A stretch of 6,495 nucleotides of DNA from an uncultured Clostridium sp. (GTDB lineage: Bacteria; Bacillota; Clostridia; TANB77; CAG-508): the NCBI GenBank assembly GCA_947426875.1, contig CANEFU010000068.1, positions 1 through 6,495 of the forward strand, read 5' to 3'. The notes below the pieces were generated by a model. The model ran no database searches, had not been told where the DNA came from, and saw nothing but the letters and a program-made list of their open reading frames with translations. The position numbers and the translations under genes were made by a program. Of the stretch, positions 1 to 5,463 are shown piece after piece. Numbering within the stretch: the first letter of the stretch is position 1; each line of letters begins with the position of its first letter.

Positions 1-48
1 GATGTGTCCCCAATTGCACAAAAAGGGGCAAAAGGAAACGTCCCCAAT
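1..48. repeat. G/C-rich dispersed repeat remnant with CCCC/GGGG pairing
   Basis: The 9-base word GTCCCCAAT occurs twice, at 6-14 and 40-48. Between them a GGGG block (25-28) can pair with either CCCC block (8-11 or 42-45), so alternative hairpins are possible. These G/C blocks stand out against the AT-rich surroundings and contain no reading frame. They look like the dispersed, often transposase-associated palindromic repeats found between clostridial genes, but that assignment is inferred from general appearance. The element is cut by the window edge, so its left boundary is unknown. Confidence 0.4.
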
Positions 49-56
49 ACGACATG

Positions 57-85
57 TTGCAAGAAAAATAAAAAAATGATACAAT
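57..85 (+). promoter_or_regulatory. Sigma-A type promoter for ispF-ispE-ispD
   Basis: A -35 box TTGCAA (57-62, 4 of 6 matches) is separated by 17 bases from the -10 box TACAAT (80-85, 5 of 6). The TGA at 77-79 gives a TGn extended -10. The predicted start of transcription near 92 coincides with the AAGGAGG ribosome binding site at 92-98, so the message would have almost no leader. Confidence 0.6.
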
Positions 86-105
86 AGGCGCAAGGAGGAA
101 AAACT

Positions 106-570
106 ATGAAAGTAGCAATTGGTCAGGATAGTCATAAGATTGATTATAACAATGAAGAAAAAAAATTAATATTAGGCGGCGTTGAATTTCAAGAGGATTA
201 TTCTTTAACAGGAAATAGTGATGCTGATGTAGTCTTGCATGCTATAACAAATGCTATTTCAGGAATTACGTGTAAAAACATAATAGGAAAAGTTGCGGAT
301 GACATGTGTAAAAGTGGAATTACAGATAGTGAAAAATATTTAAAGGAAGCACTAAAATATTTAAATGAAAGAATTGTACATGTATCCATAGCTATTGAAT
401 GCAAAACTCCGAAAATAACACCGAAAATAGATGAAATGAGAAGTAATATAGCAAGAATTTTACAGATTGAAGAAAATTGCGTAGGAATAACAGCAACAAC
501 AGGAGAAGGCTTGACAGAATTTGGTAAAGGAAATGGGATTAGTGTGTTTGCTTGTCTTACTGTGAATTAG
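106..570 (+). CDS. ispF: 2-C-methyl-D-erythritol 2,4-cyclodiphosphate synthase (IspF)
   Basis: IspF converts CDP-methylerythritol 2-phosphate to the cyclic diphosphate MEcPP with release of CMP, in the cytosolic MEP isoprenoid pathway; family members are homotrimers. The metal site is visible: D8 and H10 in GQDSH, and H45 in the SDADVVLHAI motif. LILGGVEF (21-28), KTPKITP (100-106) and the nucleotide-binding ATTGEGLTEFGKGNGI segment (130-145) follow in the usual order. The length of 154 residues is normal. The ATG has a strong AAGGAGG seven bases upstream. The usual GDIGK..FPDTDP loop is replaced by NIIGK followed by VADDMCKSGITDS (residues 58-75), so this is a divergent branch. It is the first gene of the cluster, 24 bases before ispE. 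Identity is secure from the motifs and the neighbouring ispE and ispD. Confidence 0.95.
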   Translation: MKVAIGQDSHKIDYNNEEKKLILGGVEFQEDYSLTGNSDADVVLHAITNAISGITCKNIIGKVADDMCKSGITDSEKYLKEALKYLNERIVHVSIAIECKTPKITPKIDEMRSNIARILQIEENCVGITATTGEGLTEFGKGNGISVFACLTVN

Positions 571-594
571 ATTTTATGAAGGGAAGAAAAGTAA

Positions 595-1368
595 TTGGAA
601 GAAATATATAAGAAAGCAAGAGCCAAAATAAATCTAAACTTAATAGTAGTAGGGAAAAGAGAAGATAATTATCACAATATTAAATCTGTATTTCAAAAAA
701 TTAATTTGTATGATGAGATATACATCCAAAAAACACAGACAGATAAAATAGAAATCCAAAGTAATATAGAAGAATTAAGTGAGCAGGAAAATATTATCTA
801 TAAAGCCTATATGAAATTAAAAGAAAAATATAAAAACATCACAGGAATTCAAGTAAAACTAAATAAAAAAATCCCAATGCAAGCAGGGTTAGCAGGAGGA
901 AGTACAGATTGCGCCAGTTTTATCTTAGCTATGAATCAATTATTTGATTTGAAATTATCCCAAAAGGAAATCGAAGAAATCGGAAAAAGTTTAGGAGCAG
1001 ATGTCGTACCATGTTTTTATAATAGAGCTGTATTAGGTAAAGGGATAGGTGAAAAGATAACACCAATTTGTACGAATTTAAAATATTATGTAGTGATTAT
1101 CAAACCAGAAATGTCATGTAATACAAAAGAATATTTTAAAAAGATAGACGAGCAAGATGAAATAAATCAATGGGAACATTCTGATGAGATTATACAAGCA
1201 TTGGAAAGCAATAACGTAAGAAAATTAGCGGATGAGCTATACAATGTATTTGAAGAGGTAATAGAAGAAAAAGAAACTATACAAAGGATAAAAAGAGAAC
1301 TAAAAGAGCAAGGTGCCTTGCGGAAGTTTAATGACAGGAACAGGCTCTTGTGTCTATGGGATATTTGA
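595..1368 (+). CDS. ispE: 4-diphosphocytidyl-2-C-methyl-D-erythritol kinase (IspE), frameshifted near its C-terminus
   Basis: IspE is a GHMP-family kinase that phosphorylates the 2-hydroxyl of CDP-methylerythritol with ATP, between IspD and IspF. The start is TTG with GAAGGGA at 578-584; no ATG fits. K11 in KARAKINL and D136 in SLGADVVP match the catalytic Lys and Asp, and PMQAGLAGGSTD (94-105) is the ATP-binding glycine loop. The frame as written ends at 257 residues, with a nonsense tail after L242 (RKFNDRNRLL...). An extra base at about 1321 (TTG-C-GGA) shifts the frame. Without it the protein would read GALGSLMTGTGS, GHMP motif III, and run to 290 residues, a normal IspE length. As written the product lacks motif III and is probably inactive. 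A sequencing or assembly error and a genuine recent mutation are both possible. Confidence 0.93.
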   Translation: MEEIYKKARAKINLNLIVVGKREDNYHNIKSVFQKINLYDEIYIQKTQTDKIEIQSNIEELSEQENIIYKAYMKLKEKYKNITGIQVKLNKKIPMQAGLAGGSTDCASFILAMNQLFDLKLSQKEIEEIGKSLGADVVPCFYNRAVLGKGIGEKITPICTNLKYYVVIIKPEMSCNTKEYFKKIDEQDEINQWEHSDEIIQALESNNVRKLADELYNVFEEVIEEKETIQRIKRELKEQGALRKFNDRNRLLCLWDI

Positions 1369-1468
1369 AGATAAAAAATTGGCCAAAACAGCCTATCAAG
1401 CACTAAAAAAGCGATATCAAACTTATATATGTAGTTCGTATAATTCATTAAAGGAGCCAAAACTATGA
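1322..1468 (+). pseudogene. ispE: Out-of-frame C-terminal 48 codons of ispE
   Basis: Reading from GGA at 1322 gives GSLMTGTGSCVYGIFEDKK followed by a 29-residue helical tail, with a stop at 1466-1468. GSLMTGTGS is the third conserved GHMP-kinase motif, which contacts the ATP phosphates, and it directly continues GAL at residues 240-242 of the upstream frame. The stop overlaps the ispD ATG (1465-1467) as ATGA, a typical translationally coupled junction. This shows the shifted frame is the ancestral end of the gene. There is no independent ribosome binding site, so it should not be translated alone. Confidence 0.9.
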
Positions 1469-2157
1469 TAAAAGAGAAAACAGTAACAGCAGTAATATTA
1501 GTAGCAGGAAATAGTACAAGATATGGACAAAATAGAAACAAAAACTTTGAAATACTAAATGGAAAAACAGTATTTTCCTATAGTTTAAATGCATTTGCGC
1601 AAAATGCATATATAGATGATATCATAATAGGAGCCAAAAAAGAGGAAATGACAATCATTGAGAAAATTATACAAGAAGAGCAGTTGGAAAAACCAATTCA
1701 TATTGTGTTAGGAGGAAATAGTAGGCAAGAAACGGTTTATCATTGTATTCAAAAGGCAAACTCTGATATTGTCATTATTCATGATGGAGCAAGACCAGCC
1801 ATTAAACAAGAGTATATTAATCAATGTATTGAAAGTATGGAAGAATATAAAGGCGCAACAATGGGAGTGCGTTCAAAGGATACCATAAAAATAACAGACA
1901 ATAACAATATTGTGATTCATAGTACACAAAGAAGTAATACATGGATTATACAAACTCCACAATGTTTTGATAGACAAATGTTACTTCAAATGCACGAGAG
2001 GTATCAACAAGAAGAGGTAACAGATGATTGTATGTTATTGGAAAAAAACCAAATTCCAGTAAAAATTTTAGAGGGTGACTATACCAATATAAAAATTACT
2101 ACTTATGAAGATAGAAATATAATAGAAGAATTTATTAAGAAAGAACTTGCCAAATAG
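1465..2157 (+). CDS. ispD: 2-C-methyl-D-erythritol 4-phosphate cytidylyltransferase (IspD)
   Basis: IspD joins CTP and methylerythritol 4-phosphate to give CDP-methylerythritol and pyrophosphate, the step before IspE. The nucleotidyltransferase fold is clear: LVAGNSTRYG (12-21) with R19 and K26 at the positions of the CTP-phosphate-binding Arg and Lys, LGGNSRQETV (82-91), HDGARP (106-111), R156 with TPQ at 164-166, TDD (186-188), and NIKIT (208-212) with K210. The usual AAG.G at the N-terminus is VAGNS here, a mild variation. The 230-residue length is standard. AAGGAG at 1451-1456 serves as ribosome binding site inside the end of ispE, and the ATG overlaps the restored ispE stop. If ispE translation stops early at 1368, coupled translation of ispD may fall. 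Confidence 0.95.
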   Translation: MIKEKTVTAVILVAGNSTRYGQNRNKNFEILNGKTVFSYSLNAFAQNAYIDDIIIGAKKEEMTIIEKIIQEEQLEKPIHIVLGGNSRQETVYHCIQKANSDIVIIHDGARPAIKQEYINQCIESMEEYKGATMGVRSKDTIKITDNNNIVIHSTQRSNTWIIQTPQCFDRQMLLQMHERYQQEEVTDDCMLLEKNQIPVKILEGDYTNIKITTYEDRNIIEEFIKKELAK

Positions 2158-2175
2158 AAAAAAATGTGATAAAAT
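2147..2175 (+). promoter_or_regulatory. Promoter for rpsF-ssb-rpsR, inside the 3' end of ispD
   Basis: A -35 box TTGCCA (2147-2152, 5 of 6) and a -10 box TAAAAT (2170-2175, 5 of 6) are 17 bases apart, with TGA at 2167-2169 as an extended -10. The -35 lies in the last codons of ispD. No terminator separates ispD from rpsF, so read-through from the isp genes is also possible. The predicted transcript start is near 2182. Confidence 0.65.
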
Positions 2176-2180
2176 AGCTG

Positions 2181-2226
2181 TGCTTCAAAAGAAGCATCTC
2201 TACTTACCCAAAAAAATGAGGTAGGT
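2181..2226 (+). promoter_or_regulatory. Two leader hairpins upstream of rpsF
   Basis: TGCTTC (2181-2186) pairs perfectly with GAAGCA (2191-2196) around an AAAA loop and would sit at the very 5' end of the message. A second stem pairs ACTTACC (2202-2208) with GGTAGGT (2220-2226), with one G-U pair, ending 12 bases before the Shine-Dalgarno sequence. The first could protect the 5' end; the second could bind S6-S18 for feedback. The CCG bulge known from the S6:S18 leader motif is not present, so autoregulation here is only a possibility. Confidence 0.4.
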
Positions 2227-2252
2227 TATCAATCCAAAGGGAGGTGAAAATA

Positions 2253-2531
2253 ATGAATCAATACGAAAGTATTATCATTGTTAATCCTAATGTAGATGAA
2301 GCAGGTTTAAAAGCTTTAGAAGAAAAATTTACAGGATTAATCAATGAAAATGGAAAAGTTGAATCCGTAGAAAACATGGGAAAAAAGAAATTAGCCTATG
2401 AAATCAAAAAACAAAGTGAAGGTACATACTTATTATTCAACTTTGAAGCAAAAACAGACTCTATTAAAGAACTTGAAAGAGTTTACAGAATTACAGATGA
2501 AGTCATGAAATTTATTGTAGTAAAAAAATAA
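2253..2531 (+). CDS. rpsF: 30S ribosomal protein S6
   Basis: S6 is a small-subunit protein that pairs with S18 on the platform of the 30S ribosome and binds 16S rRNA. The protein has 92 residues and begins MNQYESIIIVNPNVDE. It shows the S6 pattern of beta strands and amphipathic helices, the GKKKLAYEIKKQSEGTYLLFNF strand-turn-strand block (residues 43-64), and the conserved IKELERVYRITDEVMKFIVV C-terminus. The ATG at 2253 is preferred over an in-frame GTG at 2244, because that GTG lies inside the GGGAGGTGA ribosome binding site (2239-2247). It is the first gene of the classical rpsF-ssb-rpsR operon, so identity is secure. Confidence 0.96.
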   Translation: MNQYESIIIVNPNVDEAGLKALEEKFTGLINENGKVESVENMGKKKLAYEIKKQSEGTYLLFNFEAKTDSIKELERVYRITDEVMKFIVVKK

Positions 2532-2554
2532 TGATGTAATCGGAAAAACAAAAT

Positions 2555-2580
2555 TAAATAAAGAGAGGGGCCTTTATTTA
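2555..2580 (+). repeat. Perfect 9-bp hairpin between rpsF and ssb
   Basis: TAAATAAAG (2555-2563) is perfectly complementary to CTTTATTTA (2572-2580) around the loop AGAGGGGC. The stem is AU-rich and has no following T tract, so it is unlikely to terminate transcription. It ends 22 bases before the ssb start. It could be a processing or stability element that adjusts SSB output relative to S6 and S18; that role is inferred. Confidence 0.5.
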
Positions 2581-2602
2581 GAGTAAAGAAAGGTGATATA
2601 AA

Positions 2603-3031
2603 ATGAACAAAGTAATATTAATGGGAAGACTAACAAGAGACCCAGAAACAAGATACACACAAACCAACAACACACTCGTATCTTCTTTTAGTCTAGCAGT
2701 CAATAGAAGATTTGTAAGACAAGGAGAAGAAAGACAAGCAGACTTCATCAATATAGTAGCATGGAGTAAGCTAGGAGAATTTTGTAGCAAATACTTTAAG
2801 AAAGGTCAACAAGTAGGAGTAATCGGAAGAATACAAACAAGAACTTGGGACGATGACCAAGGAACCAAACACTACGTAACAGAAGTAGTAGCAGAAGAAG
2901 CTTATTTCGCAGATAGCAAAAGAGAAGGAGAAGCGAATGCCAACTCTTTTGAAAATACATTTGGAAATACAGCACCTGGAAATATGGGTTCAGACTTCGA
3001 AGTATCTTCTAGCGATGACCTACCATTCTAA
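2603..3031 (+). CDS. ssb: Single-stranded DNA-binding protein (SSB)
   Basis: SSB coats single-stranded DNA during replication, repair and recombination and recruits partner proteins through its acidic C-terminal tip. The N-terminal OB fold spans about residues 1-105: MNKVILMGRLTRDPETRYT, then FSLAVNRRF, DFINIVAWSKLGEFCSKYFKKGQQVGVIGRIQTRTW. W54 and W82 match the usual base-stacking aromatic positions. A short Asn/Gly/Ser-rich linker follows (about 106-136), and the protein ends in SSDDLPF, the canonical DDLPF partner-binding tip. At 142 residues it is slightly short because of the linker. The ATG has AGAAAGGTGAT 6-16 bases upstream. Its place between rpsF and rpsR is conserved across Bacillota. 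Confidence 0.97.
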   Translation: MNKVILMGRLTRDPETRYTQTNNTLVSSFSLAVNRRFVRQGEERQADFINIVAWSKLGEFCSKYFKKGQQVGVIGRIQTRTWDDDQGTKHYVTEVVAEEAYFADSKREGEANANSFENTFGNTAPGNMGSDFEVSSSDDLPF

Positions 3032-3056
3032 GTAACAAAGAGGGGGGAATTAAGAA

Positions 3057-3335
3057 ATGGCAGACAAAAAACAAAATAAAAGAAATAACAAAAATTATGA
3101 TGAGGACTACAATCCAAGATTCAGAAAACAAAGAAAAAAAGTATGTGTATTATGCAGTGATAAAAATTTTGTATTAGACTATAAAAATCCAGAACAATTA
3201 AAAAAATTCATCAATGATAAAGGAAAAATTTTACCAAGAAGAACAACTGGAGCATGTGCTAAACATCAAAGAGATATCACAACAGCAGTAAAAAGAGCAA
3301 GACATATTGCAATCTTACCATATGCACAAAACTAA
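3057..3335 (+). CDS. rpsR: 30S ribosomal protein S18, zinc-binding (C+) form
   Basis: S18 binds S6 on the 30S platform. The family core is clear: DYKNPEQLKKFINDKGKILPRRTTG (41-65), followed by CAKHQRDITTAVKRARHIAILPY (67-89). C30 and C33 (CVLC) together with C67 and H70 (CAKH) form a likely zinc site, which marks the C+ type rather than the cysteine-free form of Bacillus subtilis. The N-terminal 29 residues are a very basic tail with an acidic patch (DEDY). The length of 92 is slightly above the usual 75-80 because of that tail. The ribosome binding site contains a run of six G (3042-3047), unusual in this AT-rich window. It is the last gene of the operon and is followed by a terminator. Confidence 0.97.
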   Translation: MADKKQNKRNNKNYDEDYNPRFRKQRKKVCVLCSDKNFVLDYKNPEQLKKFINDKGKILPRRTTGACAKHQRDITTAVKRARHIAILPYAQN

Positions 3336-3346
3336 TAAATAGAGAT

Positions 3347-3402
3347 AACCTAAAGTTTTCTTAAAATTTGTATTTTATAGAAAATTTTAGGTTTATTTTT
3401 TT
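3347..3402 (+). terminator. Rho-independent terminator after rpsR
   Basis: A long stem pairs 3347-3361 with 3379-3393 (15 bp including one G-U pair) and continues as TAAAAT/ATTTTA (3362-3367 with 3372-3377) past a single bulged T, closing on a TTGT loop. Seven T residues follow at 3396-3402. It begins 11 bases after the rpsR stop. Confidence 0.88.
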
Positions 3403-3410
3403 AGAAAATC

Positions 3411-3440
3411 TTAAAAGGTAACACTTCAGACTTCTAATAT
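3411..3440 (+). promoter_or_regulatory. Weak candidate promoter in front of the structured element
   Basis: TTAAAA (3411-3416, 4 of 6 matches) and TAATAT (3435-3440, 4 of 6) are 18 bases apart. A transcript would start near 3447, just before the left arm of the large inverted repeat. The boxes are poor and the region is AT-rich, so a chance match is quite possible. Confidence 0.25.
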
Positions 3441-3449
3441 TTTCTTCAT

Positions 3450-3571
3450 AAAAGTTTATCTATTTTTTATTTGTAACTCTCAGCATCGAACAGTCTGTAA
3501 TTACATAACAGACTGTATTCTTGCTGGTCCCCCCGAATTGTTACTTCATAAAAAATAGATAAACTTTTTTT
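3450..3571 (+). ncRNA. Candidate structured small RNA: rod-like compound inverted repeat with T-tract end
   Basis: This gene-free stretch folds on itself end to end. The outer arms 3450-3470 and 3548-3568 are perfectly complementary over 21 bp. Inside, GTAAC (3473-3477) pairs with GTTAC (3540-3544), CAGCA (3481-3485) with TGCTG (3522-3526), and ACAGTCTGT (3490-3498) with ACAGACTGT (3508-3516) around a 9-base loop. A strongly asymmetric bulge, GTCCCCCCGAATT (3527-3539), lies opposite TCT. Seven T residues at 3565-3571 would let the fold act as its own + strand terminator; the other strand offers only four. It lies between the rpsR terminator and the next promoter, so it is not part of either message. 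I recognise no named RNA family. Alternatives are a miniature palindromic mobile element, though no target duplication is evident, or simply a second terminator. Confidence 0.5.
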
Positions 3572-3629
3572 AATAAAATGTATTGTCTCTGAATCATTAT
3601 CTTAAAATAATTTTTTCCATTTAAAAACA

Positions 3630-3658
3630 TTTACAAGCCAAAAGTGATGTGTTATAAT
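3630..3658 (+). promoter_or_regulatory. Strong promoter for the membrane-protein pair
   Basis: The -35 box TTTACA (3630-3635, 5 of 6) and a perfect -10 TATAAT (3653-3658) are 17 bases apart, with TGT at 3650-3652 as an extended -10. The transcript should start near 3665. That leaves the ATG at 3667 without a ribosome binding site and favours the TTG at 3715. Confidence 0.8.
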
Positions 3659-3714
3659 CAAAAAGAATGAATTTCAATAAGATAAGTACAGAATACAACA
3701 AAGAGGTGAAAACA

Positions 3715-4662
3715 TTGAATCAAATATTAAGTGTAAATAATAACAATGTCAATAAAAAAGTAAAAGGAAATAAAACAAGAAATAGTGGACCAGTAGAAAT
3801 CAATAGTATACTGAAATTTTTTTCTATTGCCATATTAATATTTGGTGTATTTATGATTTGTTCAGTCTCTTATTCTATGTATAAAGAAACGACGCAAGAG
3901 GCAGAAAAAGTAAAACCAGTAATCTATGTTGAACAAACAGAAGATGCAGAATTATTATTAAAAATAACACATAGTAAACCATTAGCTAAAATACAATATA
4001 ATTGGAATGGAGAAGAAGAAACAGAAGTACAAACAAATGGACAAAAGGAAGTAGAAACGAGAATTGAAATTCCAACAGGAACGAACACATTTACAGTACA
4101 TGCAAGTGATGAAAATGGACAACAAATTGAATATAAAAAAGTATATACAGTAGAAGGAGATATCAATATTGAGTTCGAGCCAGAAGGAAATAATTTAAAA
4201 ATAATGGCAGATGGAAAAAATGAACTTTTATATATGACATATAGATGGGATGAAGAGGAAGAAACTAAAGTTGATATCAATAGTAATGAAACAGAACAAG
4301 TTATAGAAATACCAAAAGGATTGCATACATTAACCGTAATAGTAGTTGATGAAAATAACAAAACAGAAACCAAAGAACAAGAAGTAAACGGAGTAACCAA
4401 ACCAAAAGTAGAAATTACAACAGACGGAGCAAATAATTTCATCATAAAAGCTTCAGATGAGCAAGGAATAAAGAAAGTAGAATTTATTATTAATGGAACA
4501 GAGAAATATATGTTAGATTTAACAAGAGCATATGAGTCAATAGAAGACAGAAAACAATTTGAATATGCTTATCCATTGCATGATGGAAGAAATGACATAG
4601 AAGTAATTGTATACAATGAAAGCGATGCGAAAGAAAACTTTAAAGCATTTGTTAATAAATAA
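3715..4662 (+). CDS. Single-pass membrane protein with three Ig-like extracellular repeats, function unknown
   Basis: I do not recognise a characterised family. The 315-residue protein has an Asn/Lys-rich cytoplasmic N-terminus (1-30), one hydrophobic segment (about 32-56, ILKFFSIAILIFGVFMICSV), then three tandem beta-rich repeats of 75-85 residues (about 67-147, 150-225 and 229-313). Repeats 1 and 2 share the pattern Y.W..EEET.V..N, then IEIP.G.(N/H)T(F/L)TV and DEN; repeat 3 is diverged. These look like Ig-like or cadherin-like beta-sandwich units on the outside of the membrane, a binding or adhesion layout. There is no LPXTG sorting signal and no catalytic motif. TTG at 3715 is chosen because AAAGAGGTGA (3700-3709) lies just upstream. 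An in-frame ATG at 3667 would add 16 residues but has no such site and sits at the predicted transcript start. The gene is followed after 9 bases by the PF06541-like gene, so they are probably co-transcribed. Confidence 0.75.
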   Translation: MNQILSVNNNNVNKKVKGNKTRNSGPVEINSILKFFSIAILIFGVFMICSVSYSMYKETTQEAEKVKPVIYVEQTEDAELLLKITHSKPLAKIQYNWNGEEETEVQTNGQKEVETRIEIPTGTNTFTVHASDENGQQIEYKKVYTVEGDINIEFEPEGNNLKIMADGKNELLYMTYRWDEEEETKVDINSNETEQVIEIPKGLHTLTVIVVDENNKTETKEQEVNGVTKPKVEITTDGANNFIIKASDEQGIKKVEFIINGTEKYMLDLTRAYESIEDRKQFEYAYPLHDGRNDIEVIVYNESDAKENFKAFVNK

Positions 4663-4671
4663 GGGGAAAGT

Positions 4672-5451
4672 ATGAATATAAATCTATCAGAACTAATAAC
4701 ATATTTTGTAATTTATTCATTTTTAGGATGGATAATGGAGTCAATCGTCAGGTCTATCTGTGAAAGAAAATTAATCAATACGGGCTTTTTGAGAGGCCCG
4801 TTTTGCCCGATATATGGAATAGGTGCTAGCATTATGTTTCTATTTCTAGAGAATTTCGAAAATAAGCCAATATTGTTATTTTGTATATCAGTTGTTATCT
4901 TAACAGTATGGGAATATTTAGTAGGAGTATTGTTAGAAAAACTATTTCATACAAAATATTGGGATTACTCTGACCATAAATTTAATTTTCAAGGACGCGT
5001 ATGCCTAACAAATTCAATTTGCTGGGGTATCTTAGGTGTACTTTTTGTAAAATATATTCATTCATATATACAAGGACTTGTAGCAAAGGTGGATGTTAGT
5101 TTAGTTAATTATATAGTTGCTATTTTATTTGTTGTCTTTTTAGTAGATATGGTTACCAGCATTATAAAAGTAAAGAATATGAAAGGAACCTTAGAAAGAA
5201 TAGAAAATATTAACAAAGAAATTAAAGAAAAATTAAAAGAAGAAAAAGAAAATACAGAAGAAGGTATACAACAAATGATAGAAGCCTTGAAGAAAAAAAG
5301 AAACAAAACTATTTTACGTTTGTATAAAAATGTATATCGTTTGAAAAAAGCCTTTCCAGCTATCAACACCAGTGAGATTACAGAAATTTTAAATCAAAAA
5401 ATTGAGATAAGGAAAAAAAGAGTAAAAAACAGACAAAAAGACTTGAAATAA
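4672..5451 (+). CDS. PF06541-family (putative ABC transporter type IV, CmpB-like) integral membrane protein
   Basis: The N-terminal 165 residues are hydrophobic with about five membrane segments (about 8-28, 45-62, 67-88, 113-133, 145-166). They carry signatures I associate with PF06541: FLGWIMES (17-24), GFLRGPFCPIYGIG (38-51), EYLVG (81-85), and YWDYSDHKFNFQGRVCL (96-112) leading into SICWG. No ATPase is encoded here, and the family's transport role is a database label rather than a demonstrated function. Residues 167-259 form a very basic and charged helical tail rich in E and K, probably a cytoplasmic coiled coil. The ATG lies 9 bases after the preceding stop, with AAGGGG overlapping that stop, so translation is probably coupled. 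The terminator hairpin begins within its last codons. Confidence 0.85.
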   Translation: MNINLSELITYFVIYSFLGWIMESIVRSICERKLINTGFLRGPFCPIYGIGASIMFLFLENFENKPILLFCISVVILTVWEYLVGVLLEKLFHTKYWDYSDHKFNFQGRVCLTNSICWGILGVLFVKYIHSYIQGLVAKVDVSLVNYIVAILFVVFLVDMVTSIIKVKNMKGTLERIENINKEIKEKLKEEKENTEEGIQQMIEALKKKRNKTILRLYKNVYRLKKAFPAINTSEITEILNQKIEIRKKRVKNRQKDLK

Positions 5452-5463
5452 TCAAGTTTTTTT
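5435..5463 (+). terminator. Rho-independent terminator overlapping the stop codon
   Basis: ACTTGA (5441-5446) pairs with TCAAGT (5452-5457) around the loop AATAA, which contains most of the TAA stop (5449-5451). The A-rich stretch 5435-5440 can extend the stem against the T run at 5457-5463. The stem is short but the seven T residues make termination plausible. Confidence 0.7.

Noticed and set aside
1321..1330. Programmed frameshift in ispE
   Set aside because: No slippery heptamer or downstream stimulatory hairpin was seen, so mutation or sequencing error is the simpler explanation, although it is not excluded.
1167..1541. A 124-codon open frame on the minus strand
   Set aside because: It lies opposite ispE and ispD, shows no family motifs, and its composition reflects the AT-rich antisense strand.
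2244..2252. GTG at 2244 as start of rpsF
   Set aside because: It is part of the GGGAGGTGA ribosome binding site; the ATG at 2253 gives the normal S6 N-terminus.
3450..3571. Retron RNA or 6S RNA
   Set aside because: There is no reverse transcriptase nearby, and the length of about 120 nt and asymmetric C-rich bulge do not match the usual 6S size or its central bubble.
3667..3714. ATG at 3667 as start of the Ig-repeat protein
   Set aside because: It is about two bases from the predicted transcript start and has no Shine-Dalgarno sequence, whereas TTG at 3715 has AAAGAGGTGA just upstream.
3924..4445. A 173-codon open frame on the minus strand
   Set aside because: It is a low-complexity Ser/Val-rich shadow of the Ig-repeat gene, without a convincing ribosome binding site or domain.
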